Of a DNA stretch of 64,000 nucleotides, positions 54,592 through 62,544 are shown one piece after another. Numbering within the stretch: the stretch's first letter is position 1; each line of letters begins with the position of its first letter. Made by a program: the position numbers and the translations under genes. The notes below the pieces were generated by a model. The model saw only the letters and a program-made list of their open reading frames with translations. It had not been told where the DNA came from and did not search any database. The stretch is from an uncultured Clostridia bacterium (GTDB lineage: Bacteria > Bacillota > Clostridia > Christensenellales > DTU072), in the NCBI GenBank assembly GCA_944363505.1, contig CALVUD010000002.1, positions 292,536 to 356,535 of the forward strand, given 5' to 3'.

Positions 54592-54984
54592 ATGAAAAAC
54601 GACAAGGGAGCGGGAATACCGCAGTTTTTAAAATATCTGATCAAACCCGAGATACCCGACGAAGAGTTTGTAACTCCGGTCGGTTCGGACGAAGGCGCGC
54701 CTTTGGGCTGGCAGAGGGAGTTGCCGTTGAATCCCGCCCCGCTCGCGCGCAAAAAAGCGCTCAAAAACCTGATTGAGGAAAACAATTATTCCGCGCGGCG
54801 CATTGCCATAATACGAATGCGCAACGAACAACAGCGCAAAAAATACGAAGGTTCTCGCGATATACGCGATAAACTCGCAAAAAACGAACCTATTATCCGA
54901 GAACTGAAGCGCTCGGAGGCTTTGGCGAAAGAAGAGAACGCTTTAAACGCCGAATATTTCAAAGATAAAACGGAATTCGATTAA
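54592..54984 (+). CDS. Unknown 130-residue charged protein, first gene of metF/metH operon
   Basis: A hydrophilic, mostly helical protein. The first 50 residues are Pro/Gly-rich ('PEIPDEEFVTPVGSDEGAPL' then GWQRELPLNP), the rest is a charged helix ('LARKKALKNLIEENNYSARR' onwards, Lys/Arg/Glu-rich). It has no signal peptide, Cys or known motif that I recognise. It is 11 bp from metF, so it is probably co-transcribed. Its role in one-carbon metabolism, if any, is unknown. Confidence 0.6.
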   Translation: MKNDKGAGIPQFLKYLIKPEIPDEEFVTPVGSDEGAPLGWQRELPLNPAPLARKKALKNLIEENNYSARRIAIIRMRNEQQRKKYEGSRDIRDKLAKNEPIIRELKRSEALAKEENALNAEYFKDKTEFD

Positions 54985-54995
54985 CAGGATAATAT

Positions 54996-55859
54996 ATGAA
55001 AATTTCTCAAATAAAAAAAGAGTCGGGTATAATATGGTCGTTTGAGATTTTCCCTCCCAAACCCGCCTCGGATATTTCCGTAATGGAAAAAACGATAGCC
55101 GAACTTGCGGCGCTGAACCCCGATTTCATTTCGGTTACCTGCTCGGCAGGCGGCTCAGGAAACTCACGTACCGCTGAGATAGCGGGTATACTTAAAAACA
55201 AATACGGCGTCGAACCGCTGGCGCATCTGACTTGCATCAATTCGGACAAGGACGAGATTTCCCGAGAACTTAAAAAACTCGAGGCAATGGGTATAGAAAA
55301 CGTACTGGCTCTTCGCGGCGACAGGATCCCCGGCGCCGAAAAAGGAGTGTTCTCTCACGCCGACGAACTGGTCAGATTCATACTCGACGAAAGCAACCGT
55401 TTCGATATTTCGGGAGCATGCTATCCCGAAACTCATCCCGAAAGCCCCTCTCCCGAAAAGGATATCGAATACCTCAAACAAAAGGTAGACGCGGGAGTAA
55501 AACGACTGGTAACGCAGCTCTTTTTCGACAACGAAGACTATTTCGATTTTGTCGAGCGCGCGCGGAAAGCGGGCATCGACGTACCCATACAGGCAGGCGT
55601 CATGCCGTTGGTAAAGAAAAGTAACGTCGACAGGATAATCAGTCTTTCGGGCGCCAAAATACCGAATAAGGTTTCCCGAATGATAGCAAAATATTACGAC
55701 GACCCCGAATCCCTGATGCAGGCGGGAATAGCTTACGCCACCGAACAGGCGTTTGACCTTGCGGCGGGCGGAGCAGACGGAATACACGTTTACGTCATGA
55801 ACAATCCGTTCGTCGCAAAGTCCGTTACGGCTAACGTATCCTCGATTATCGGAAAATGA
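54996..55859 (+). CDS. metF: Methylenetetrahydrofolate reductase
   Basis: A 287-residue MetF-type TIM-barrel flavoprotein. Motifs: 'FEIFPPKPASDISVMEKTIA' (N-terminal Glu catalyst), 'DFISVTCSAGGSG', 'LAHLTCINSDKDEI', 'NVLALRGDRIPGA' (folate/FAD site), 'GACYPETHPESPS' and 'LVTQLFFDNEDYFDFVERAR' with the conserved Gln-Phe-Phe-Asp. It reduces methylene-THF to methyl-THF for methionine synthase. It overlaps the next gene by 4 bp (ATGA). Confidence 0.95.
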   Translation: MKISQIKKESGIIWSFEIFPPKPASDISVMEKTIAELAALNPDFISVTCSAGGSGNSRTAEIAGILKNKYGVEPLAHLTCINSDKDEISRELKKLEAMGIENVLALRGDRIPGAEKGVFSHADELVRFILDESNRFDISGACYPETHPESPSPEKDIEYLKQKVDAGVKRLVTQLFFDNEDYFDFVERARKAGIDVPIQAGVMPLVKKSNVDRIISLSGAKIPNKVSRMIAKYYDDPESLMQAGIAYATEQAFDLAAGGADGIHVYVMNNPFVAKSVTANVSSIIGK

Positions 55860-56488
55860 AAATACCGCTGAACGAGACGTTGAGGTATGCGGGCTGGCGC
55901 GGACAAGAACCGGACGCGGAAACCTTATCGGCGCTGAACAGGATGTGCGATTCTGTTTTAAGTACCGCCGAGCCGCGGGGCGTTTGGGCAAAGTTTACGC
56001 TTTCGGACGGTAAACTTAAAGAAGCGGGTTATCCCCTTTCCGGCTTTGACATACTCCGTCATCTTTCGGGGTATGACGAGGTAATTCTGATGGCTGTAAC
56101 GCTGGGACTTTCCATCGACAGGAAAAGTACCGCCCTTCAACGCAATTCGGCGCGCGACGCGTTGATTTTCGACGCCGCGGCTTCCGCGGCAGTAGAAGCG
56201 TTCGCGGACGAGTTTACCGAGAAAATCTCCGCCGAGATCGGTCGTCCGGTGGGGAGACGTTTTTCCCCGGGCTACGGAGATTTTCCGCTGGAAACCCAAC
56301 GCGACCTCGCGGCATTGTTACAAACCGACAAACGTATCGGGCTGACGGTAAACCGCGAATACAACATGATACCTTTGAAATCGATAACCGCGCTTGCCCC
56401 GGTAGGTAAAAACTGCGGCAGAACTTCTTTGAACAAGTGCGCCGATTGTCCAAAAACCGACTGCGCGTTCAGAACGGAGAAAAAATGA
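55856..56488 (+). CDS. Stand-alone MetH reactivation-domain protein
   Basis: A 210-residue protein with the activation-domain signature 'RRFSPGYGDFPLETQRDLAA' and 'NREYNMIPLKSITALAPVG', as in the AdoMet-binding C-terminal domain of MetH. The C-terminus has a Cys cluster 'NCGRTSLNKCADCPKTDC' (four to five Cys), as in clostridial stand-alone forms. It should reactivate oxidised cobalamin in MetH by reductive methylation. It overlaps metF and metH by 4 bp each, placing the missing domain of the short MetH in an adjacent gene. Confidence 0.88.
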   Translation: MKIPLNETLRYAGWRGQEPDAETLSALNRMCDSVLSTAEPRGVWAKFTLSDGKLKEAGYPLSGFDILRHLSGYDEVILMAVTLGLSIDRKSTALQRNSARDALIFDAAASAAVEAFADEFTEKISAEIGRPVGRRFSPGYGDFPLETQRDLAALLQTDKRIGLTVNREYNMIPLKSITALAPVGKNCGRTSLNKCADCPKTDCAFRTEKK

Positions 56489-58842
56489 ACGTTTTAATCG
56501 AAAAACTGAATAAAGGCATACTTATTTTCGACGGAGCTTTCGGCACGGAACTGATGCGTCGGAAAATCCGGGCAGGCACCGTTCCCGAGCTTATCAATCT
56601 CACCGCCCCGGAAGTCGTGTACAGCGTACACCGCGACTATATCGCGGCTGGCGCGGACGTGATCAGCACCGACACATTCGGCGCAAACCGTTTTAAAGCT
56701 GGAGAAAAATCGGAGGAAATAATCGCCGCCGCCGTTTCGACGGCAAAAAAAGCGGCGGAAAAGCGCGCTTTGGTGGCGTTGGATCTCGGTCCCACGGGTC
56801 AGATGTCGGAGCCTATGGGGGATACTTCCTTCGATGAGTTTTACGAGTGTTATAAAGCGGCGGTAATCGCAGGAAAAGGCGCGGATCTGGTGTTGCTGGA
56901 AACGATGTCCGACCTGACCGAAACGCGCGCCGCTGCGCTCGCCGTAAAAGAAAACAGCGATTTGCCGTTGATAGTTTCCATGACTTTCGGCGAAAACATG
57001 CGCACGTTTACGGGTACGCCCGTCGACGCGTTCGTGTATTCCGTCCGATCTCTTGCCGACGTCATAGGCGTAAACTGTTCGCTCGGACCCAAACAACTTC
57101 TGCCCGTAGTCGAACGTATCCTTTCGTTAAGCGACAAACCCGTTATCGTTCAGGCTAACGCGGGTCTGCCGGACTCGAACGGAAACTATAACGTTTCTCC
57201 CGAAGAATTTGCCGAATACGCCGAAATCTTCCGTCAAAAAGGCGTTTCCGTCATAGGCGGCTGCTGCGGAACCACTCCCGAGCATATCGCGGCGATAAGA
57301 TCCGTCATAGGCAGGGAAAACCTTTTTAAACCCGCCTCTCCCCCTCCCGCCGTTTCAAGCGCGACCAGGGTCGTTTATCTGGACGGCGTTACGGTGGTCG
57401 GCGAACGCATAAATCCCACGGGCAAAAAAGCGATGAAAGAAGCCTTGCGGTCGGGCGACATGCAATACGTTACCGACCGCGCCGTCGAACAGGAAGACGC
57501 AGGCGCGAAAATACTCGACGTCAACTGCGGTATTCCCGAGATCGACGAGGCGGAAACTCTGGTGAAACTCGTAAGACATCTGGAGTCGGTTACCGATCTC
57601 CCGTTACAACTCGATTCTTCCGATCCCGTCGCTCTGGAAAAGGCTCTCCGCCGCTACTCGGGCAGAGCCGTAGTCAATTCCGTAAACGGAGAACCGAGTT
57701 CGTTAAACAGGATTTTACCTCTCGTCAAAAAATACGGAAGTATGGTGATCGGGTTAACGATAGACGAAAACGGGATACCCAAAACCACAGAAAAGCGCAT
57801 TGGCATCGCCGAAAAAATCATTACAGAAGCCGCAAAATACTCTATACCCGAAAGCGATATTATCATAGATTGTCTGACGCTCACCGCAGGCGCGGAACAG
57901 GATCAGGCGGTAAACACATTGGAAGCGATACGCCGTTTAAAGGCGACACACTCGGTCAAAACCGCGCTCGGTATCAGCAATATTTCCTTCGGTCTCCCCT
58001 ACCGCCAGGCGATCAATTCGGGCTTTCTGACGGCGGCTCTATGGGCGGGGCTGGATCTAGCGATAATCAACCCCAATATCAGAGAGAACACCGAATGTAT
58101 CGACGTTTTCAACGTGTTGACCGCGCGCGACGAGGGTGCGAAAACTTATACCGAAAAATATTCGGGGGTTTCTCCGACAAATGTCGACGTTCCTAAAAAA
58201 GCCGCCTCCTCGGCGGAAGCGGACGGCGATCTCTTTTATCTGATAAAGCGCGGACTGCCCGCCGAAAACGCAACGGACAAGTTGCTTGACGAGGGCTTAA
58301 GCGCCGAACACGTTATCGAAAAAATTCTGATCCCCGCTTTGAACGAAGTTGGCGCGGCATACGAAAAAGGCACCCTATTCCTGCCGCAGCTCATCGCTTC
58401 GGCGGACTCCGCAAAAAGCGCGTTCAAAGCCATAAAACGCAGAATGAAATCGGGTTCGGCGGTTTCGAAAGGAAAAGTCGTTATGGCAACCGTAAAAGGC
58501 GACGTACACGACATAGGAAAAAACATCGCCGTAACGGTACTTCAGAACTACGGTTACGACGTGATAGACCTCGGAAAGAACGTGCCCCCGGAAGATGTGG
58601 TCGACGCCGTTAAAAAGCACGGCGCAAAACTGGTCGGGTTGTCGGCTCTGATGACGACCACGGTAAAAAACATGGAAGAAACCATACGGCTTTTGAAACG
58701 CGAATGTCCCGAAGTAAAGATTATGGTGGGCGGCGCGGTACTGACAAAAGAGTATGCCGAAAAAATAGGCGCGGACTATTACTGTCCCGACGCGCAGTCG
58801 GACGTCAAGATAGCGTCAACAGTATACGGCGACAAGCCGTAA
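56485..58842 (+). CDS. metH: Cobalamin-dependent methionine synthase (short form)
   Basis: A 785-residue MetH without activation domain. The ATG at 56485 overlaps the preceding stop; a longer frame is rejected. Domains: homocysteine-binding barrel (1-290, zinc ligands in 'GVNCS' and 'GGCCGTTPEH'), pterin-binding barrel (about 310-570, 'GERINPTGKKAMKEA', 'DVNCGIPE'), cobalamin cap and Rossmann domain (about 590-785, 'GDVHDIGKNIAVTVLQNYGY' with the cobalt-binding His and 'GLSALMTTTVKNM'). It transfers methyl from methyl-THF to homocysteine. The B12 riboswitch follows directly. Confidence 0.95.
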   Translation: MNVLIEKLNKGILIFDGAFGTELMRRKIRAGTVPELINLTAPEVVYSVHRDYIAAGADVISTDTFGANRFKAGEKSEEIIAAAVSTAKKAAEKRALVALDLGPTGQMSEPMGDTSFDEFYECYKAAVIAGKGADLVLLETMSDLTETRAAALAVKENSDLPLIVSMTFGENMRTFTGTPVDAFVYSVRSLADVIGVNCSLGPKQLLPVVERILSLSDKPVIVQANAGLPDSNGNYNVSPEEFAEYAEIFRQKGVSVIGGCCGTTPEHIAAIRSVIGRENLFKPASPPPAVSSATRVVYLDGVTVVGERINPTGKKAMKEALRSGDMQYVTDRAVEQEDAGAKILDVNCGIPEIDEAETLVKLVRHLESVTDLPLQLDSSDPVALEKALRRYSGRAVVNSVNGEPSSLNRILPLVKKYGSMVIGLTIDENGIPKTTEKRIGIAEKIITEAAKYSIPESDIIIDCLTLTAGAEQDQAVNTLEAIRRLKATHSVKTALGISNISFGLPYRQAINSGFLTAALWAGLDLAIINPNIRENTECIDVFNVLTARDEGAKTYTEKYSGVSPTNVDVPKKAASSAEADGDLFYLIKRGLPAENATDKLLDEGLSAEHVIEKILIPALNEVGAAYEKGTLFLPQLIASADSAKSAFKAIKRRMKSGSAVSKGKVVMATVKGDVHDIGKNIAVTVLQNYGYDVIDLGKNVPPEDVVDAVKKHGAKLVGLSALMTTTVKNMEETIRLLKRECPEVKIMVGGAVLTKEYAEKIGADYYCPDAQSDVKIASTVYGDKP

Positions 58843-58851
58843 AAACAAAAC

Positions 58852-59043
58852 ACCGATATATCCGGGGATCGGCAAAACGCAGCCGTTCACAGGGGAAGCG
58901 CGGTGAGAATCCGCCGCAACAGCCATTACCGTAACGAATACCGGTTATTCGAAGTCGGATTACCTGCCTCGGAATAAAAGTCGTTCTCGGGCAAACGGAG
59001 AGCGCGGCGTTCAACGTCATAACTGTCGGAAACGACGTTTTTT
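58852..59043 (+). ncRNA. Cobalamin riboswitch with terminator/SD-sequestering platform
   Basis: The conserved B12-aptamer core is readable at 58889-58968: 'GGGAAGCGCGGTGAGAATCC' followed by GCCGCAACAGCC, and 'GAAGTCGGATTACCTGCC'. Downstream, AACGTC (59013-59018) and GACGTT (59034-59039) plus a T-run form an intrinsic terminator. In addition TCCGTTTG (59043-59050) can pair either with CAAACGGA at 58992-58999 or with CAAACGGA at 59062-59069, which overlaps the ribosome site of the lipoprotein gene. The geometry suits B12-repressed expression of the two downstream genes. Confidence 0.85.
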
Positions 59044-59076
59044 CCGTTTGCAGAAATTATACAAACGGAGGTCCCT

Positions 59077-59523
59077 ATGAAAAAAATTTATTCCCTTATC
59101 GCGGTACTGCTTTTAGCCGTATTGCTGTCGATATCCGTTGCGTGCACCGACGATCGAGAAAACATCTTCGGCGAAAACGACTCGATGCGTCTGGTCATAG
59201 CTTATGAGGACGAACCCGAAGAGATCACCTTGGGACTCGACGGACTGAGCCGCGATATTAGCCTTATCGAACTTCTGGACGCAAAAGAGATTACTTATAC
59301 CGCTTCGGACGGATTCCTGTACTCTGTCAAAGATTTCGCGCCCGATTCAAAAAAAGGAGAATACATCTATATTTATACCAGCGTGGAAGCCGATTTCGAC
59401 GTATCGGAATACGTTCAAAGCATAGAGTACGACTCCTTAACGCTGAAGTCGTCGGGATTCGGAGCCGACGAAATGCATATCGAAAACGGCTGTATAGTTT
59501 ATATCGGCTCGATACAGTGGTGA
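59077..59523 (+). CDS. Riboswitch-controlled DUF4430-like lipoprotein
   Basis: A 148-residue secreted lipoprotein with lipobox SVAC (Cys23 region). The mature part resembles a transcobalamin-like DUF4430 domain: 'ISLIELLDAKEITYTASDG' (leading helix), 'YSVKDFAPDSKKGEYIYIYT', and a closing 'SSGFGADEMHIENGCIVYIG'. It is preceded by a cobalamin riboswitch and shares its stop with the start of an ECF S component (TGATG). I infer that it captures cobalamin at the cell surface and passes it to the S component. The DUF4430 assignment is by pattern and should be treated as moderate. Confidence 0.65.
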   Translation: MKKIYSLIAVLLLAVLLSISVACTDDRENIFGENDSMRLVIAYEDEPEEITLGLDGLSRDISLIELLDAKEITYTASDGFLYSVKDFAPDSKKGEYIYIYTSVEADFDVSEYVQSIEYDSLTLKSSGFGADEMHIENGCIVYIGSIQW

Positions 59524-60095
59524 TGAACAAGGCTTTACGACGCACAACGCTTGCCGTAGTACAGATTGCCGTAGCTTCAGCTACGGTTTCCGCGGCAAAA
59601 TTTGCCCTTATGGCTATACCTAACGTAGAGGCGGTGTCCCTGCTGTTAGCGGTCTACGGTTTTGTACTGGGTTGGAAAGGAATCGCTGCGGCGCTCGTGT
59701 TCTGCGCTTCGGAAACTCTGATATGGGGCGCGGGAACGTGGGTCGTTACTTACTTTATGTACTGGCCGTTTCTCGCGGGTGTTTTTGCCTTGCTCGGGAA
59801 AACGGTGAAGCCCTCCGCAATTATCGCTACCGTCGTCGCTTTTGTCATGACGTTATGGTTTTGCGTTTTGTCGTCGCTGGTGGACGTCGGTCTGACGTCG
59901 GGAAACTTCGAAAACTTCGGCGAGCGTTTTACGATCTACTTTTTGCGCGGCACCTGGTTTTACGTTGCGCAAATAGTGTGCAACCTCGTATTGTTCCCGC
60001 TGTTGTTCAAACCGCTGACGTCCTCCCTGAATCGTCTGATAAACAAAACTCCCCCTCTCACTCCTCCCGAAAACGGAAGCGGAAACGGGATTTAA
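59523..60095 (+). CDS. ECF transporter S component, putative B12-specific
   Basis: A 190-residue protein with about six transmembrane segments and the ECF S-component layout: an N-terminal 'RRTTLAVVQIAVASATVSAA' helix, 'SLLLAVYGFVLGWKGIAAAL' in the second third and an aromatic fifth helix. The position after a cobalamin riboswitch and a DUF4430-like lipoprotein suggests cobalamin uptake with a shared ECF energy module elsewhere. The ATG at 59523 overlaps the lipoprotein stop; two in-frame GTG codons just before it are alternatives. Confidence 0.75.
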   Translation: MNKALRRTTLAVVQIAVASATVSAAKFALMAIPNVEAVSLLLAVYGFVLGWKGIAAALVFCASETLIWGAGTWVVTYFMYWPFLAGVFALLGKTVKPSAIIATVVAFVMTLWFCVLSSLVDVGLTSGNFENFGERFTIYFLRGTWFYVAQIVCNLVLFPLLFKPLTSSLNRLINKTPPLTPPENGSGNGI

Positions 60096-60202
60096 AACTA
60101 TTACCGGGAAAACGCCGTACTGTTTCGGTATTTATTTTCAAAGCCTTATTTGATTATTATTGGATATCGAGGATATAGATTTTTTCGATTCCGAATAAAT
60201 AT

Positions 60203-60226
60203 CCACCCGCCAAGCGGGTGGTTTTT
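60203..60226 (+). terminator. Intrinsic terminator of the B12-uptake genes
   Basis: CCACCCGC-CAA-GCGGGTGG followed by TTTTT, about 107 bp after the ECF S stop. Confidence 0.8.
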
Positions 60227-60233
60227 CATTTTC

Positions 60234-60345
60234 GGGTATAACCCTAATCTTTACTGGCGGGGCACAAGTGCCCTTATATTGACCTGCCAGTCATGCATTT
60301 GTTACCTACTTACCCGTAAACGGGTCCCGTGGGTCAAATATACTT
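60234..60345. ncRNA. Multi-hairpin element, possible structured RNA or IS end
   Basis: Immediately after the terminator come GGGT-ATA-ACCC, an outer stem ACTGGC (60253-60258)/GCCAGT (60286-60291) enclosing GGGCAC-AA-GTGCCC, and then ACCCG-TAAA-CGGGT near 60312-60325. Four compact stem-loops in 110 bp without any ORF suggest a structured RNA, such as an omega-RNA or transposon end, but the adjacent effector gene (TnpB or IscB) is absent. The 60096-60487 gap holds this, the terminator and the promoter of the next gene. Confidence 0.4.
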
Positions 60346-60367
60346 AAAAGGTATTTTTTTATATATT

Positions 60368-60396
60368 TTGCAATTTTGTTTTGATTATGTTAAAAT
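60368..60396 (+). promoter_or_regulatory. Promoter of the P-loop kinase
   Basis: TTGCAA (60368-60373), 17 bp, TAAAAT (60391-60396), in strongly AT-rich sequence unlike most of the window. Confidence 0.55.
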
Positions 60397-60487
60397 CATT
60401 TTGAAATGAGTAAAATACTTATTTGCCCTGTTTAATAATAGTCTATGAAAAATAATGGAAGGAGTAATCGGGAAGTATGGAGGCTTA

Positions 60488-61042
60488 ATGCGAATGGAAC
60501 AAGGAAGAATTCTTGTGATTACAGGGGCGCCAGGAACAGGAAAAACTACAATATCTTCTATCATTGCAAAAGAATCTGACATGGAAAAGTCTGTGCATAT
60601 GCATACAGATGATTTTTATCATTATCTTAGCAAAAATGCCATTGCCCCACATTTGCCACAATCTAATGCCCAAAACTTGGTAGTGATTGAGTCCTTTTTG
60701 GAAGCCGCAAAGCGTTTTGCCCGCGGTGGATATGATGTAATTGTAGATGGCATTATCGGCCCGTGGTTTCTGGCATCATGGCTAAATATTGTTCAAGAGG
60801 GATATGAAGTACACTACATTATTTTAAGAACTAACAAAGAGGAGACAATGAAACGGGCGATTGAACGCTCAAAATTAGATAGAGATACAAATATCGAATT
60901 AGTACAAACGATGTGGGAACAATTTTGCAATCTTGGAATATACGAGAAAAATGTCGTAGATACTACTAATTTTTCGATTAGCGATACCGTTCTTGTAGTA
61001 AAAGAAAAAATTACAAATAAAGCCTGTCTGTTACATAAATAA
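60488..61042 (+). CDS. P-loop kinase / AAA-type NTPase (zeta-toxin-like)
   Basis: A 184-residue protein with Walker A 'GAPGTGKTTISS' near residue 11, an acceptor-site 'MHTDDFYHYL', 'VIVDGIIGPWFL' and 'VHYIILRTNKEETMKRAIER' (LID-like). It groups with small-molecule or nucleotide kinases and zeta-like proteins. The ATG at 60488 follows GGAGG. The gene is AT-rich and isolated between a structured element and a broken IS30, so horizontal transfer is likely. The substrate is not identified, and no antitoxin is adjacent. Confidence 0.7.
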   Translation: MRMEQGRILVITGAPGTGKTTISSIIAKESDMEKSVHMHTDDFYHYLSKNAIAPHLPQSNAQNLVVIESFLEAAKRFARGGYDVIVDGIIGPWFLASWLNIVQEGYEVHYIILRTNKEETMKRAIERSKLDRDTNIELVQTMWEQFCNLGIYEKNVVDTTNFSISDTVLVVKEKITNKACLLHK

Positions 61043-61073
61043 ATTCGGTAACATATGAAAGTGAATTGTCAAG

Positions 61074-61919
61074 TTAAGTGCAACACTTTTGCAATTCTTG
61101 TTCAAACAAGTCAGCCGGTGTTTTGTAGTTTAGCACTTTCTTGGGTCTGTTATTTATTTTCGCTACGTTTTGTGCAAGCGTCTTTGCGCTCACTCTTGCG
61201 AGATTTCTGCCCTTAGGGTAGAAATCTCGCAAGAGTCCGTTCAGGTTTTCGTTCGTCCCCTTTTGCCATGCGCAGTACGGATCCGCAAATTATACGTTCG
61301 TTTTCAGTTCGTCCTCTATCTCCTGCCATTTCGCAAACTCCGAGCCGTTGTCCGTAGTTATCGTTTTTACCGCTCCCTCAGGGTATCCTTGCAATGCCTT
61401 TATCGTCGCGTTTTTCACTACTTGCGCCGTTCTGTTCTCTACCTTGATTGCTATGTAGTATCTCGTTTTGCGTTCTGCCAATGTTACAAAACAAGCTTTT
61501 GATTTCCCCAGCCCGGATACCACCGTGTCTATTTCCCAATGCACAAATTCTTTTCTCTTGTATACGCTCTTATCCCTCTTTCGTATGGATTTGCCCTTAT
61601 TCAGAAGTTTTCCGCGCGTTACTTTTCCGTTCATGCTTTTGCCTTTTCGTCTCAGCACTTTTGCGTTTCCGTTTGCCAAATATCCTTGATATATCCAACG
61701 ATATATCGTCTTGAATGACGGCATCCTGATTTCGCACGGAGTACACGATATCTGCTCCGGAGACCATGTCGAGCGCAGCTTCTCGTTTATGTATTCGAGT
61801 GTCTCTTTATCCCAGAACATACCCCTGTGACAATACGACTTCCGCAAATTGCTCTTCTTTTGCGCCGTATGCGGATAATATGCCGGCTTGTCTATGCCAA
61901 GCACACGCCATGGTGCCAA
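61074..61919 (-). pseudogene. IS30-family transposase, truncated and interrupted
   Basis: From 61919 down the frame encodes 'AYYPHTAQKKSNLRKSYCHR' (usual 'Y.a..Aq' region), 'STWSPEQISC', 'FKTIYRWIYQGYL', 'FVHWEIDTVVSG' (first Asp), 'TITTDNGSEFAKW' (second Asp) and then an in-frame TAA at 61290-61292 where relatives have Tyr ('V-Y-F'), before 'FADPYCAWQKGTNENLNGLL' (DDE Glu) and 'NNRPKKVLNYKTPADLF' to 61074. The N-terminal helix-turn-helix is absent. It is inactive. The left end includes GTGCAACAC-type sequence, but I could not find both inverted repeats. Confidence 0.85.
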
Positions 61920-61965
61920 ACGGTTAAAATATCGGAATTTATTATCGTTTTGCCTATAAATTTTC

Positions 61966-61994
61966 TTGACAGGATTAGTTCCATATAGTATTAT
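61966..61994 (+). promoter_or_regulatory. Promoter of the flavin reductase/radical-SAM operon
   Basis: TTGACA (61966-61971), 17 bp, TATTAT (61989-61994). Inferred transcript start near 62001. Confidence 0.75.
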
Positions 61995-62013
61995 ATATTC
62001 GTACTATATAGTA
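61984..62013. promoter_or_regulatory. Candidate MarR operator over the -10
   Basis: TATAGTA (61984-61990) and TACTATA (62002-62008) form an inverted repeat across the -10 and transcript start, and TACTATATAGTA (62002-62013) is itself a perfect palindrome. The operon encodes a MarR protein, which fits autorepression. Confidence 0.6.
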
Positions 62014-62037
62014 TAAATAATTCCAGGAGACACTGTT

Positions 62038-62541
62038 ATGAAAGAAATCAAGATCGCACAGGCACCCGTTTTCACTTCCCCTAATCCCATGACTTTTATC
62101 TGCTCCAAGAAGGCGGACGGGAAAACGAACATGGCAACGCTCGCTTTTTGGACGTATGCTTCCACCAACCCTGGGAAAGTCGTGTTTTCACTGAACAAGG
62201 GCGCTTACACTTTGGAACTTCTTGCAAAAAATAAAGAAGTAGTTATTGCGGTTCCCGGCGTTTCGCTTACGGGCGCACTCATCGCCTGCGGTACCTCTTC
62301 GGGAAGGGCTACCGATAAGGTTGAAAAATTCGGCATTGCCATGCAGAAACTCGCCGGCACGGAAATCGAAATTCCCGAAGCAACCCGCCTTGCCATTGTA
62401 GCAAGCGTCTGTGAGACCGTGGATGCGGACGACCATGTTCTGCATATCTGCAACGTAAAGAATGTATATGCGGACGAAAGCGTCGATGCGGTATTCGGCT
62501 GGAAGGGCTACGGGGAATTTGCCGCCGCGCAGAAAAAATAA
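62038..62541 (+). CDS. Flavin reductase-like (FMN-binding) protein
   Basis: A 167-residue split-barrel flavoprotein of the flavin reductase-like family. 'PNPMTFICSKKADGKTNMAT' is the N-terminal flavin-phosphate region; 'VVFSLNKGAYTLELLAKNKE' and 'LIACGTSSGRATDKVEKFGI' follow the family pattern. Members bind FMN and transfer electrons or sense redox state. The AGGAGA site is strong, and it leads the MarR/radical-SAM operon with 3 bp to the next gene. The role in that system is inferred. Confidence 0.85.
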   Translation: MKEIKIAQAPVFTSPNPMTFICSKKADGKTNMATLAFWTYASTNPGKVVFSLNKGAYTLELLAKNKEVVIAVPGVSLTGALIACGTSSGRATDKVEKFGIAMQKLAGTEIEIPEATRLAIVASVCETVDADDHVLHICNVKNVYADESVDAVFGWKGYGEFAAAQKK

Positions 62542-62544
62542 ATT

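Noticed and set aside
60488..61042. Toxin of a toxin-antitoxin pair
   Set aside because: The P-loop kinase resembles zeta-like proteins, but no small antitoxin gene lies beside it, so only the kinase call is kept.
61170..61714. Plus-strand frames within the IS30 relic
   Set aside because: They are shadows; the minus strand carries the transposase motifs continuing past the in-frame stop.
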